64,000 nucleotides of DNA, taken from assembly GCF_015057185.1 (NCBI RefSeq), contig NZ_SVEV01000020.1, forward strand, positions 1-64,000, in the 5' to 3' direction. Source of the DNA: Pseudobutyrivibrio sp. (GTDB taxonomy: Bacteria > Bacillota > Clostridia > Lachnospirales > Lachnospiraceae). The position numbers and the translations under genes were made by a program. The notes below the pieces were generated by a model. The model saw only the letters and a program-made list of their open reading frames with translations, searched no databases and was not told the DNA's origin. The stretch's first letter is position 1. Every line of letters begins with the position of its first letter. This document shows positions 16,324 to 25,581 of this stretch, one piece after another.

Positions 16324-17079
16324 ATGGGGAAAGTTTCTATGAATATCAATATGAATAGTATAAGTGAACTATATAAATCCCGAACAACATTTCAGATAAA
16401 CCAGAATCAACAGATGGATTCATATAGTAAAAGCCTTCAAGAGCAGATAAATAATGCCAATGAACAGCTTCAATCTCTTGGCGATGATAAAGAAATGTCC
16501 ATAGATGAAAAAATGAAAAAACGTCAAGAAATTCAAAAGCAAATAACTGATTTGCAAAATCAATTACGCCAACATCAAATTGAACAGAAGAAAGAAAACA
16601 GACAGAGCAAAGGTTCGTCTATGGAGGATATGCTTGGAGGCAAACAAACAGCAAAATCATCTAAAGCAGCAAAAGGAATTTCTACAGCTAGTATGAAAGC
16701 TCTTATATCAGCAGATAGTGCTATAAATCAAGTTGAAGCAGGGGGAGCTGTTAAGGCCAATCTGAAAGGCGAAGCAGGCATTCTTGAAACAGAAATCAAA
16801 CTAGATTCTGCCAGGGGCAAAGATGTAGAAAAGAAACAGGAACAATTAGCTGTACTTGAATCTAGAAATAGGGATATAGAATCGGCTCAGCTGGAAGTAT
16901 TAAATCGAGCAGATAAAGAATTAGATAAGGCTGCTGAAAATAATAATGATGAAATTGTAGATAAATCAACTAAGTCAAATAAAGAACAGCGTGAAGCTAA
17001 TGTCGACAACGCAATTCCAGAGGGAGTTGAGATAAATCCTGATAACCCTGTTGGTAATAATGTTGATGAGTTGTTGTAA
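16324..17079 (+). CDS. FlxA-like coiled-coil protein
   Basis: This 251-residue, highly polar protein has no signal peptide. Residues 30-95 form a Gln/Lys-rich coiled coil (QKQITDLQNQLRQHQIEQKK) that resembles the FlxA-like family. The rest is charged and probably flexible, with a second helical region at 150-200. It is the first of four co-oriented genes of similar character and is preceded by AAGGAGG. A role with flagellar-type secretion is suggested only by the FlxA resemblance and the FliD-like neighbour. No enzymatic motif is seen. Confidence 0.5.
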   Translation: MGKVSMNINMNSISELYKSRTTFQINQNQQMDSYSKSLQEQINNANEQLQSLGDDKEMSIDEKMKKRQEIQKQITDLQNQLRQHQIEQKKENRQSKGSSMEDMLGGKQTAKSSKAAKGISTASMKALISADSAINQVEAGGAVKANLKGEAGILETEIKLDSARGKDVEKKQEQLAVLESRNRDIESAQLEVLNRADKELDKAAENNNDEIVDKSTKSNKEQREANVDNAIPEGVEINPDNPVGNNVDELL

Positions 17080-17101
17080 ATCATTCTAGGAGGATTTGTC
17101 T

Positions 17102-17677
17102 ATGAATATAAAGCTACAGGGCATAGATTTATTAGGCAATCTTGGATTAAAAAGTACGCAAGATAGATTAAATAGACAAGCAGCGAGGGACAATAAAATA
17201 GCATTCTTTGAGCAGCAAAAAGAAAATCTGAAAAATATGAAAGCGGACACAATTGATGAAATCGCCAAAAAGCTTGCTATGTTTCATGGATATGAGGATC
17301 AGATTGCGGCAGCAAAAATGGAATACAACAATGCTCAAATGTTTCATGTATTTGATGAGGCTCAGGAACTCGCAGAAAAGATTGCTGAAGCGGCTGAAAA
17401 GAATGACCCTAAGACGCCTGAAGAGCGTCGTGAAGATATGATTGAAGAAGCAACTGGCGTTGAGAATGACGGAATGCTTGACGAATTAATGGATAATCTT
17501 ACAGATGCAGTTGAAGAAGTTAATGAGGAAATGGTTGAAGACTTACAGCAATCATCAGAAGAGATACTATCCGAGGATGAGTTTAATCAGATGATGCTGA
17601 CTGAAGAAGAGTTAGAAAAACTTGAACAGGAAAAGAGGATTCCTGTGAATTATATACCATTTGATTATCGTATTTAA
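17102..17677 (+). CDS. Uncharacterised acidic helical protein
   Basis: I do not recognise this 191-residue protein. It begins MNIKLQGIDLLGNL, then becomes strongly helical and increasingly acidic (runs such as EEVNEEMVEDL), ending with NYIPFDYRI. No signal peptide, membrane segment or catalytic motif is seen. ATG 17102 is chosen because AGGAGG at 17088-17093 lies 8 nt upstream; TTG 17096 would be too close. It sits 22 nt after the FlxA-like gene, so the two are surely co-transcribed. Confidence 0.7.
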   Translation: MNIKLQGIDLLGNLGLKSTQDRLNRQAARDNKIAFFEQQKENLKNMKADTIDEIAKKLAMFHGYEDQIAAAKMEYNNAQMFHVFDEAQELAEKIAEAAEKNDPKTPEERREDMIEEATGVENDGMLDELMDNLTDAVEEVNEEMVEDLQQSSEEILSEDEFNQMMLTEEELEKLEQEKRIPVNYIPFDYRI

Positions 17678-17711
17678 AAGGATTGGGTTATAGACAAGGA
17701 GGTCGATTATT

Positions 17712-18494
17712 ATGGCAAGGATTAGCGACTATGTATCAAATCACAAGTATTTCGATGAGAACTACAACGTGAACAATCAAAACTATTCAAATGATTTCTT
17801 AGATGGGTTAAGTGCATCAGCGCCTAAAGTTTCCAGTGGATCATTTAGTCTATCCGACTATTCACTCATCAAAAGTGGAACTTACGGAAAGCTAATGAAG
17901 GCTTATTATGCACAGGACAAAGCCCAGAAAGCCAACGCTGGAAAAGACTCTTCGGCTAAGTTAACAGCAATGGCTGAAGCAGCAAGTGCTTTATCCAAAT
18001 CTTCTGAAAGGCTCATGAGTGCATCCTTATGGGAACAGAAAACAATTACAGAAAAAGATGAATTAACAGGAGAAGAAAAAACTAAATCAGATTATAACTG
18101 GTCCGATATTGAGAAAGCTTTAAATGTATTTATTGAAGACTATAACAGTACTGTTGAAGCTGCAGGTAATTCCAATACTAAAAGTGTTTTACGAAATGGT
18201 GCGTGGATGACAAAAACAACTTCTGCACACCAGAAAACTCTTAACAAAGTAGGAATTTATATTGGAAAGGGAAATAAGCTTTCGTTAGATGTGGACCAGT
18301 TAAAAAAGGCTGATATAGGAGCCCTTAAATCGCTATTCACTGGCCATAATTCATATGCTTCGCAGTTAATGAATAAGGGAAATTCAATTGCGAATGCTGC
18401 TGGTGTAGGAAGCTCTTATAACAAACAAGGACGCTATTCTAATTCTCTAAATGACTTGGTAAAAAGTAAGTATGACTTCAGGTGTGATACTTAA
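17712..18494 (+). CDS. FliD C-terminal-like protein
   Basis: This 260-residue protein lacks a signal peptide. Residues ~125-235 resemble the C-terminal region of the flagellar cap protein FliD. The stretch FIEDYNSTVEAAG is followed by an LNKVGIYIGKGNKLSLDVD segment, KSLFTG and a Ser/Ala-rich helix. It is far shorter than FliD (usually over 400 residues) and lacks the long middle domains, so it is not a true cap protein. AAGGAGG lies upstream of ATG. Its stop codon sits inside the first of a series of hairpins. Confidence 0.5.
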   Translation: MARISDYVSNHKYFDENYNVNNQNYSNDFLDGLSASAPKVSSGSFSLSDYSLIKSGTYGKLMKAYYAQDKAQKANAGKDSSAKLTAMAEAASALSKSSERLMSASLWEQKTITEKDELTGEEKTKSDYNWSDIEKALNVFIEDYNSTVEAAGNSNTKSVLRNGAWMTKTTSAHQKTLNKVGIYIGKGNKLSLDVDQLKKADIGALKSLFTGHNSYASQLMNKGNSIANAAGVGSSYNKQGRYSNSLNDLVKSKYDFRCDT

Positions 18495-18593
18495 GGAAAA
18501 TCACACCTGAACCTGGCTTTGCCAGGCAATATTTTCATTCTGAAAATATTGGTCTATGTCCGGTTTTTGATTTTCTGATGAAAATCAAAAACC
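18480..18593 (+). other. Series of four hairpins after the FliD-like gene
   Basis: Four perfect or near-perfect inverted repeats lie in a row: AGGTGTGA/TCACACCT (18480-18508, spanning the stop codon), CCTGGC-TTT-GCCAGG (18512-18526), CAATATTTTC/GAAAATATTG (18527-18551), and GGTTTTTGATTTTC/GAAAATCAAAAACC (18562-18593). None has a clean T tract. They may stabilise or partition the mRNA, or mark degraded repeat insertions. Confidence 0.65.
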
Positions 18594-18632
18594 TATGACT
18601 TCAAAGAATAGTTTTGTATGGAGGTATTTATT

Positions 18633-19305
18633 ATGGGTATAGATATAAATGGAATTTCAAATGTAACACCTACGGCTTTAACTTCAAATGAACTTAGTAA
18701 TATTGAGAATACAGAAACACCAGTAAGAATAAACAGTATAAATAAAAAAATCGAATGATGAAGGGGTTACATACGAAAAGAGTGATAAAACTGAAACGGG
18801 GTCATACAAAATCAATAAGATGAGCAAAGAGGACCGCGCTGCCCTAGTACAACAATTAAAGGACAATATGGAAAAACAGAAGCAGCAGATGCTTGAATTA
18901 GTTAATAAGACTATTTCAGGACAAGTTGGAACATTTGGAAAAGCAAATGATGACAGCTTTTGGCGAATGTTAGCTGGCGGCAATTTCAAAGTTGATGCTG
19001 CCACAAAGGCCAAAGCTCAGGCTGATATTGGAGAAGATGGTTATTGGGGCGTAAAACAAACGTCACAGAGACTTTTTGATTTTGCTAGCGCATTAGCTGG
19101 TGATGATGTAGAAAAAATGCATGAAATGCAAAAGGCAATGCATAAAGGATTTGGTTTAGCAGGTAAGTCTTGGGGAAGAAAACTACCTTCTATTTGCCAA
19201 CAAACCATGGATGCTGCGGATTCGCTCTTTGATAATTACTTTAAGGCGAAGGAAAGCGAATCTAAGGTAGTGATTAATGAGAATACCGTAAATATCAGCA
19301 AGTAA
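18633..19305 (+). pseudogene. Frameshifted small protein gene of the FlxA/FliD-like cluster
   Basis: An ATG at 18633 with GGAGG upstream encodes 41 residues (start MGIDINGISNV), ending at TGA 18756-18758. The next frame continues without interruption through SNDEGVTYEKSDKTETG and into the open frame ending at 19305. Removing one A from the A7 run at 18744-18750 would join both parts into one protein of about 223 residues. This could be an inactive gene, a phase-variable tract, slippage or a sequencing error. The joined protein has no signal peptide; its C-terminal half (KGFGLAGKSWGRKLP) is unfamiliar to me. Confidence 0.65.
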
Positions 19306-19728
19306 AATCCTCCATAAGATAAAAAAAAGAATGGATATACCATTCTTAATCCCGCCGATGGAATATTTGGATTCGGGCATTACCCATGCCTTCCTGCGGT
19401 CTAATCAAAAGATACCATCATCAGCGAAGACTATCAATAGTTTTTTCTAAATAATATTATTATTTACGTTGAGTATTCTGTTCTGTTTTTATCATTTTAA
19501 CAGCATAAAAATAAACGGGCAACTTAGGGGCAACCTTGCCATTAAAAAAGGGGGGCTGCATTTTCAACTTGCAGTTCTCCTGTTTTACCACTAGTTTAAC
19601 TTTACAGTAGTTCCATCCATATTCAAAATTCAATCATTCATCCCCAAACATTCAATTCCTTATGGAAAATGAATTTCTTCCATGCCTAAATAAGTGGTAA
19701 TATTCTAACGTTTTCATTGACTTCTTTT
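19306..19728. other. Intergenic region without recognised gene
   Basis: No convincing gene or RNA is seen here. The stretch is AT-rich, with an imperfect inverted repeat near AAGAATGGATATACCATTCTT at its left end. A short minus-strand open stretch ends near 19460 without a start signal and may be a decayed fragment. Confidence 0.4.
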
Positions 19729-20529
19729 CTAACTAAGCTGCTCGAGAAATCCAATTATTCCATCAGCAATAACTTTAATATCATCATCTACCCAACGCTG
19801 CCTTGAGGTTGAAACTCTTCTTAAATATTGAGAATCCTTAAAAGCGTATGAAACTCGCTTGAGTATGTCATCAATATCATTTTCTTTCATTCCATCATCA
19901 TCGTAAATATAATGTTTTACAAGTCTATTCGTTTTCTCAACATTAACAACATCTTTAAGGTAATACATATCAAAGATATCTTTATAGCGCCTGCTATTGT
20001 TTGCAAATATTAAAAGTGATCTAAGCTTTTCAGTAAAAGCCTGTTCCACTGTATTTTTTAATAGACTTGCACCATTCTTATCTAGACATACATCAAAACA
20101 ATATTCTTCTTGTTCGATTGACAAATCTTTGTGAACCCCAATATCAATTTTACTCTCTACATGATTATCGAACTCATCTTTAATTGTTACTTCGATGCTT
20201 TTTCCATGATAATCCTGATGCTTGAGTTCTTTTATATCTCCTGATATTTCTATGCTTATTTCTTCTATGCAATTAAGGTGTCTTATAAATGCCTCTATAG
20301 ATTCATCTGCTAGCGAATAATGTATAAAGTCCAAATCTATATCTCTTGTAGCTCTTCGATTATTATTGGTGATGCTTCTCATAACTACACCACCTTTTAT
20401 TGTTACGTTTCTATTTAACGGTCCATCAGCAATAGCTTTTAGCACAATATCTTGGCATACTCTAGCTTCTGCTAATACCCTTGTCAATCCTTCCTATATG
20501 TATAAATCGACCATTTCCTGTAAATTCAA
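19729..20529 (-). pseudogene. AbiEii-type nucleotidyltransferase toxin, interrupted by an amber codon
   Basis: The intact part (20487-19729, 252 residues) carries the AbiEii/MenA-type nucleotidyltransferase motif. Core elements are TIKGGVVMRSITN and the metal-binding RRATRDIDLDF. Family members begin with an NLQEM-type segment. Here that segment is found upstream and in frame, from TTG 20529 with GAGGAGG 9 nt before it, but TAG at 20496-20494 cuts it after 11 codons. A protein could still arise by reinitiation at TTG 20487, whose ribosome site is poor. The toxin may therefore be reduced or lost. It lies directly after its antitoxin gene. Confidence 0.72.
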
Positions 20530-20530
20530 T

Positions 20531-21073
20531 CTATAAAACCTCCTCATCTATGGCTTTCTTTATCATTTTGCTCTTTGGAAAAATATCGGCATACTCCTGT
20601 ATGCGCCATATTTCAAGATCATTTATTATCTCTCTATAATTTAACAACACCTCTTTGTATAAATCATATGGCATTGTATTCTTATGGCGAAGCAATTCTA
20701 TAAGCATACGTTCCTTGTTATATATACGAATAATGTAACCATCAACTTCCTTTTCCACCACACCAAGATTTAACAGTTCATCTTTCATATATATTTGATT
20801 CACCCGACAATCCTTTAATTTGGCAGCTTTAGAGCCTGTTGCTAAATCATATTTTTCTGGTATAAGATCTGTAAGATCATACATATAAAATGCATATTCT
20901 CCAGTAAGTACAGTCTTGGGATACTTCTTCATAATGATTCCTAGTTCATTTTCATGTTGCTTTGAAGAATAAATGCCATTTTCAATCTTATATAATTCCT
21001 TAGATTTAACTGCCTTATTTAATTGATAATCATTTCCGTATTGTTCAATTGCCTCTTTATAATTCATTATCAT
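20531..21073 (-). CDS. AbiEi-type antitoxin
   Basis: This ~180-residue protein has the N-terminal winged-helix typical of AbiEi (EAIEQYGNDYQLNKAVKSKELYKIENGIYS). A C-terminal antitoxin region follows. It would repress its own promoter and neutralise the toxin (family knowledge). The start is set at 21073 with GAGG 9 nt upstream. A longer frame from 21106 would run through an operator copy and reads LPRFT there, which argues against it. Only one base separates its stop from the likely toxin start. Confidence 0.78.
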   Translation of the reverse strand: MIMNYKEAIEQYGNDYQLNKAVKSKELYKIENGIYSSKQHENELGIIMKKYPKTVLTGEYAFYMYDLTDLIPEKYDLATGSKAAKLKDCRVNQIYMKDELLNLGVVEKEVDGYIIRIYNKERMLIELLRHKNTMPYDLYKEVLLNYREIINDLEIWRIQEYADIFPKSKMIKKAIDEEVL

Positions 21074-21074
21074 T

Positions 21075-21188
21075 TCAGTAAACCTCGGTAATTTCTTATT
21101 TTTCACCCACTTTTACTATAATATATCATCTAAAACGCCAACAGTAAAGTAAATCTCGGTAATTTTCAGCTTTTTACCGATATTTACT
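21075..21188. promoter_or_regulatory. Three operator-like repeats upstream of abiE
   Basis: Three copies of a 15-bp word lie here: AGTAAACCTCGGTAA near 21077, AGTAAATCTCGGTAA near 21149, and the inverse TTACCGATATTTACT at 21174-21188. The last two form an inverted repeat. The first overlaps the antitoxin ribosome site. AbiEi antitoxins repress by binding inverted repeats in their promoter, so this fits autoregulation. Confidence 0.65.
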
Positions 21189-21346
21189 AAAATATTATTC
21201 TTCATACTATTTGTAAACTCATAACAATAAATACTTTCGATAAAATGGTATAAAGGGCAACGAGACTGTATTCTAAATTTTCAATTTGTGTGAAAAGGTC
21301 TAGATGTATTAAAATATAAAATATTTCGGCAGCAAGGAGGACTAGA

Positions 21347-22099
21347 ATGAAGAAGAAATATTATAGATATCTGGCGACAGTTGTATTGATTGCAGGATAT
21401 TATTTATATGGCAATTTTGACCTAGGAAATGAAAGTAATGCGGTGCAGATATCGGATGAGAAAGAGTCGCCTGTTGCAGCAGATAGCAGTGAATCAGAGG
21501 CAGCTTTTTCTATTGATCAAGTGGGAACATACTCTGGTAGCCCCTATATTGTGATTAATAATAACTTGCCATATTTCACAGAAGCAGATAAGAATTGCAC
21601 AGAGGCTTTTGAATCTTATAGTGAGCTTGATTCACTTGGTAGATGTGGAGTTGCCTATGCAAATATTTGTCAGGAGCGTATGCCTACAGAGGAGCGTGGA
21701 GAGATAGGAAATGTCAAGCCAAGTGGCTGGCATACAGTAAACTACCACGAATATGTAGAGGGCAATTATTTGTACAATAGATGCCACTTGATTGGATATC
21801 AGCTGAGTGGAGAGAATGCAAATGAAAAGAATCTGATTACTGGCACTAGATATCTTAATGTGCAGGGAATGCTGCCATTTGAAAATGAAGTGGCAGAATA
21901 TGTTGAGAATACAGGAAATCATGTTTTATACAGAGTTACTCCTATATTTGAGGGGGATAACCTTGTGGCCTCTGGGGTATTAATGGAAGCCTACTCCGTG
22001 GAAGATCAAGGGGCTGGTGTTATGTTTAATGTATATTGCTACAATGTGCAGCCAGGCATTAGTATTGACTATGCCACTGGCGATAGCCAATTAGAGTAG
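21347..22099 (+). CDS. Secreted DNA/RNA non-specific endonuclease
   Basis: This 250-residue protein has an N-terminal hydrophobic helix (residues 5-21), either a signal peptide or membrane anchor, then a short Ser/Glu-rich linker. The nuclease domain resembles the EndA/NucA group. The metal-finger region reads LYNRCHLIGYQLSGENANEKN, with Asn/Arg and the catalytic-type His, followed by TGTRYLN. It likely degrades extracellular DNA for nutrition or uptake. AAGGAGG lies upstream. It is monocistronic in appearance. Confidence 0.82.
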   Translation: MKKKYYRYLATVVLIAGYYLYGNFDLGNESNAVQISDEKESPVAADSSESEAAFSIDQVGTYSGSPYIVINNNLPYFTEADKNCTEAFESYSELDSLGRCGVAYANICQERMPTEERGEIGNVKPSGWHTVNYHEYVEGNYLYNRCHLIGYQLSGENANEKNLITGTRYLNVQGMLPFENEVAEYVENTGNHVLYRVTPIFEGDNLVASGVLMEAYSVEDQGAGVMFNVYCYNVQPGISIDYATGDSQLE

Positions 22100-22192
22100 A
22101 TGCATTATTGCCTTGATTTTTATGATATAGAAGTTCAAAATAATGCCTAGATTTATGTTCAACAAGAATGAGAATATGAGGAGTTTATCACA

Positions 22193-24316
22193 GTGAAAAT
22201 ACGAGATTTAAACCATATGTTAAATGGTGGAAAAAGGTTAACTAGCTTGCTTTTGATAGCGATGCTTTCCTTATCAGCATGTGGAAAGAAGGAGACAAAG
22301 CAGGAAGAAAAAACTACAGAAACTACAGAAGAGCAGGCTGCAGAAGAGCAGGCTGATGCTAGCTCTTATACAGATGGAAATCCATGGATGGATTCTGATT
22401 TAAAAGAAAATATTACAGAGGGATTAGAAACATCGCCAACAGATGATTTTCATCTATACTGTAATTACGATTGGATGCTTTCTGCAGAGATACCAGAGGG
22501 ATACACTTCATATAATACCTTTACTGAGGTTTATCAGGATATTACAGCTAATTCACTTGCTGTGCTTCAGGATGACAACATTGATTCCCATGACGCAAAG
22601 CTTTGTCAGACATTGTATAACCAGTGTCTCGATTGGGATGCCAGAAATGAGCAGGGAATGGCTCCGGCAGAAAAGGTTATTGATGACCTAGAGGCTATAG
22701 CAAATATTGATGATTTAAACGGTTATTTATTAAGCGAAGATTCAGATATTTTTGTTAGCCCATTTATTTCCTTGTACAACGATGCGGGGCTCAGCGACTC
22801 ATCTTCCTATGTTTTATTTATAGATGGTATTGGCTTTACTTTAGGTGGTGCCGAGGAGTATACAGATAGAACTGCCCAGGGAGATGCGGTATATGACGCT
22901 TATAAGGAGCTGACTGTTAATTTGCTTGGCAGAATCGGATACAGCGAAGCTGATGCTGAGAAAATGTTTGATAACAGTATTAGCTTTGAGACAAAGCTGG
23001 CAGAGGTGTCTTATACAAGTGGTGACGAAATGTCATCAGACTACGTCCAGATGATTAACAATCCTTATACTATGGATGATTTTTGTGATGAGTTTACTAA
23101 CTATCCAGCAAAGGATTTAATTGAGTTATATGGATATGAGGATGCCAAGGAATTACTTGTGGCTAACCCTGATTATTTCCAAAGATTAGATGAAGTATAT
23201 GTAAATGATAATATCGAAGAAATCAAGGACTATTTGATTGTAGATTACATCACTTCGGTAGCTCCTTACTTAGATAAGGATGCTTATGATGCAATAGAGA
23301 CAGCTCATAATGCAATTTACGGTTCTACTGGTTCTACTCCAGATGATGAGGTTGCTTTATCTTATGTTTCTACATATCTCACTGAGCCTTTAGATAGAGC
23401 TTATCTTGAGAAATATGATAGTACACAAAAGAAAGAGGATATAACAGAAATCTGTAATTCAATAATTGAAACCTATAGAGAAATGCTTGAGCAGGAAGAT
23501 TGGCTTTCTGATGAAACAAAAGAAAAGGCAATTGAAAAGCTGGATAGCATTACCGTAAATGCAGTATATCCTGATAAGTGGGAAAGTGATTTCAATGATT
23601 TAGAGCTGTCTGAGGATTCCTTCCTTGAATCAATTGAGTTGATTAATACATACTTAGGCGATTTGGATGTTGCAAAAACAAATGGCAAAGTTGACCCTGA
23701 AATATGGGGCTTTGATATTCTAGAGACTAATGCTTACTATAACCCAAGTGGTAATTCAATTAATATTATTCTAGGCATCCTTGATGGTCCATTCTACAAC
23801 GAGGACATGACAACAGAGGAAATGTATGGTGGAATTGGCTGCATAATAGGTCATGAGCTTAGCCATGCTTTTGATACTAATGGAGCTCAGTTCGATAAGG
23901 ATGGAAATTTAAATGACTGGTGGACCGAAGAGGATTATCAGGCATTTACAGATAGAGCGCAGAAGCTGGATGATTACTATGATGGTATAACTGTCTGGGG
24001 CGACGTTAATGTTGTTGGTGAATACGTGGAGACAGAAGCAATCGCCGACATGACAGGTATGAATGCTATTTTAAATATGGCAAAAGACGTGGAAGATTTT
24101 GATTACGAATTATTCTTCGAATCATTCGCAAGACTTTGGGTAGAGAGCACATATCAGGAATCCGAGAATTATTATTTGACACAGGATGTTCATCCACTTA
24201 GCTATCTACGCACAAATGTCACTGTACAGCAGTTTGACGAGTTTTATGATACATTTGACGTAAAGGAAGGTGACAATATGTACTTGGCACCTGAGGATAG
24301 AATCTTAGTATGGTAA
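22193..24316 (+). CDS. M13-family zinc metallopeptidase, lipoprotein (PepO-like)
   Basis: This 707-residue extracellular neprilysin-type peptidase starts at GTG 22193, with GAGGAG about 9 nt upstream. The N-terminus ends in a lipobox (LSLSAC, Cys near 30), so it is probably lipid-anchored outside the membrane. An acidic linker follows. The zinc site is HELSH (His554, Glu555, His558) with the third ligand in ETEAIADMTG (~615). NAYYNPSGNSINI is the conserved substrate-binding stretch. It likely cleaves short peptides. The AraC regulator gene on the other strand ends 2 nt away. Confidence 0.92.
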   Translation: MKIRDLNHMLNGGKRLTSLLLIAMLSLSACGKKETKQEEKTTETTEEQAAEEQADASSYTDGNPWMDSDLKENITEGLETSPTDDFHLYCNYDWMLSAEIPEGYTSYNTFTEVYQDITANSLAVLQDDNIDSHDAKLCQTLYNQCLDWDARNEQGMAPAEKVIDDLEAIANIDDLNGYLLSEDSDIFVSPFISLYNDAGLSDSSSYVLFIDGIGFTLGGAEEYTDRTAQGDAVYDAYKELTVNLLGRIGYSEADAEKMFDNSISFETKLAEVSYTSGDEMSSDYVQMINNPYTMDDFCDEFTNYPAKDLIELYGYEDAKELLVANPDYFQRLDEVYVNDNIEEIKDYLIVDYITSVAPYLDKDAYDAIETAHNAIYGSTGSTPDDEVALSYVSTYLTEPLDRAYLEKYDSTQKKEDITEICNSIIETYREMLEQEDWLSDETKEKAIEKLDSITVNAVYPDKWESDFNDLELSEDSFLESIELINTYLGDLDVAKTNGKVDPEIWGFDILETNAYYNPSGNSINIILGILDGPFYNEDMTTEEMYGGIGCIIGHELSHAFDTNGAQFDKDGNLNDWWTEEDYQAFTDRAQKLDDYYDGITVWGDVNVVGEYVETEAIADMTGMNAILNMAKDVEDFDYELFFESFARLWVESTYQESENYYLTQDVHPLSYLRTNVTVQQFDEFYDTFDVKEGDNMYLAPEDRILVW

Positions 24317-24317
24317 T

Positions 24318-25391
24318 TTAATGAATCCCTTCATTCTCTCTGAATGTAGAAGGTGAAACACCGAAGGCCTCGTTAAACTTTTTATAGAAGAAATTCAGGT
24401 TGGAAAAGCCTGAGTCCTGTGCAATTTCATAAATTGGTTTTGTAGTGTGAATTAGTTCATCTGCAGCATGCTGTAATCGAAATGATGTGAGCAGCTGTTG
24501 GTAGGACTGATTCACACTTTTTTTGAGCATGCGTGAGAGATAGTCGGAGTTATAGTTGAAAAGATTTGCTGTTGCCTCCAAGGATAAGGCTTCGGTGCAA
24601 TGCTCCTTTATATAGTCAACCACCTCGGTGATATATGATTTGTTATTTTGGTGGCTTTCGTCCTCCAAATTCAGTCGATAGCGCTGAATGAGCTTTCCAA
24701 AAAGCAAGAGCATAGTGGATTCAATGATTGTTTCATAGCATGAACTTGGATCTAAGTATTCGCAGAGCATAGTTTCAATTAAAAAGCGAATGTCATGCTC
24801 GTCGTCAGAACGATTTTTAAATAGACAGTAGTTCTCCTGCTTGGTGGAGTCGTCGATTGCTTCGGCTAGGAAGCTGGCTATAGGACCGGCACTTTCAAAT
24901 CGTTGAACAAAATACTCCGAGAAATATGGTCGGTACATTTGAATATTAAAAATCAAATCGTTTTCTCCAGCTGGTAAAATCTGGTGAACTGACCCTTGCT
25001 CTAAAACAAGAAAGTCTCCTGCAGACATGGAAACTCGCTGCCCGTTTAGTATGGCTGTGCAGTTTCCAGAATAAATATACTTCATTTCGATGAAAGTACG
25101 TCTATGGAGAGGAACAGTTGAAAATCTGGTTTGCTTGCAGCAGAAAATAGGTAGCTTTAGCATATCTAAGTTTATTGGCTGTCCATCGTAAAAAATAGCA
25201 TGATGACCAGACACTGTATGAAGCCTACTTTCCATGCTGGCAGATAGAGTATATATGTCTGTGTTTTCGTTAATATCAACTGAGTTGGAAAATGTTAGTG
25301 AAACATCTCTGGCACTTTGTGGATGAGCTTTATAGTATTTTTCTTTTTCAGTTAAAGGATACACTAGATTTCTGAATTCCTGACGTAACAT
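24318..25391 (-). CDS. AraC-family transcriptional regulator
   Basis: This 357-residue protein has a central cupin-like sensor (residues ~85-180, with LNGQRVSMSAGDFLVLEQG). A C-terminal pair of helix-turn-helix motifs follows, LSLEATANLFNYNSDYLSRMLKK and IYEIAQDSGFSNLNFFYKKF. AGGAAGGA precedes ATG on the minus strand. It is divergent from the PTS-DUF1593 gene pair, which it probably activates in response to a sugar (inference from position). The 190-bp shared upstream region holds no obvious operator that I can define. Confidence 0.88.
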   Translation of the reverse strand: MLRQEFRNLVYPLTEKEKYYKAHPQSARDVSLTFSNSVDINENTDIYTLSASMESRLHTVSGHHAIFYDGQPINLDMLKLPIFCCKQTRFSTVPLHRRTFIEMKYIYSGNCTAILNGQRVSMSAGDFLVLEQGSVHQILPAGENDLIFNIQMYRPYFSEYFVQRFESAGPIASFLAEAIDDSTKQENYCLFKNRSDDEHDIRFLIETMLCEYLDPSSCYETIIESTMLLLFGKLIQRYRLNLEDESHQNNKSYITEVVDYIKEHCTEALSLEATANLFNYNSDYLSRMLKKSVNQSYQQLLTSFRLQHAADELIHTTKPIYEIAQDSGFSNLNFFYKKFNEAFGVSPSTFRENEGIH

Positions 25392-25581
25392 ATCTATATT
25401 CCTTCCTATATAAAATATAAAAATACAATATCATAAAAAGTCGGAATTTGACAGTGTGAAGTCTCCTTATGCACTAACACTTTATTAATTTATGGAATAG
25501 AATAGACCCATAATAGAAAAGAACTAAGGGAGAAGGCGCCAATCCTTAGTGTGTTGTTATTTATAAAGGGGGATCTTTCTA

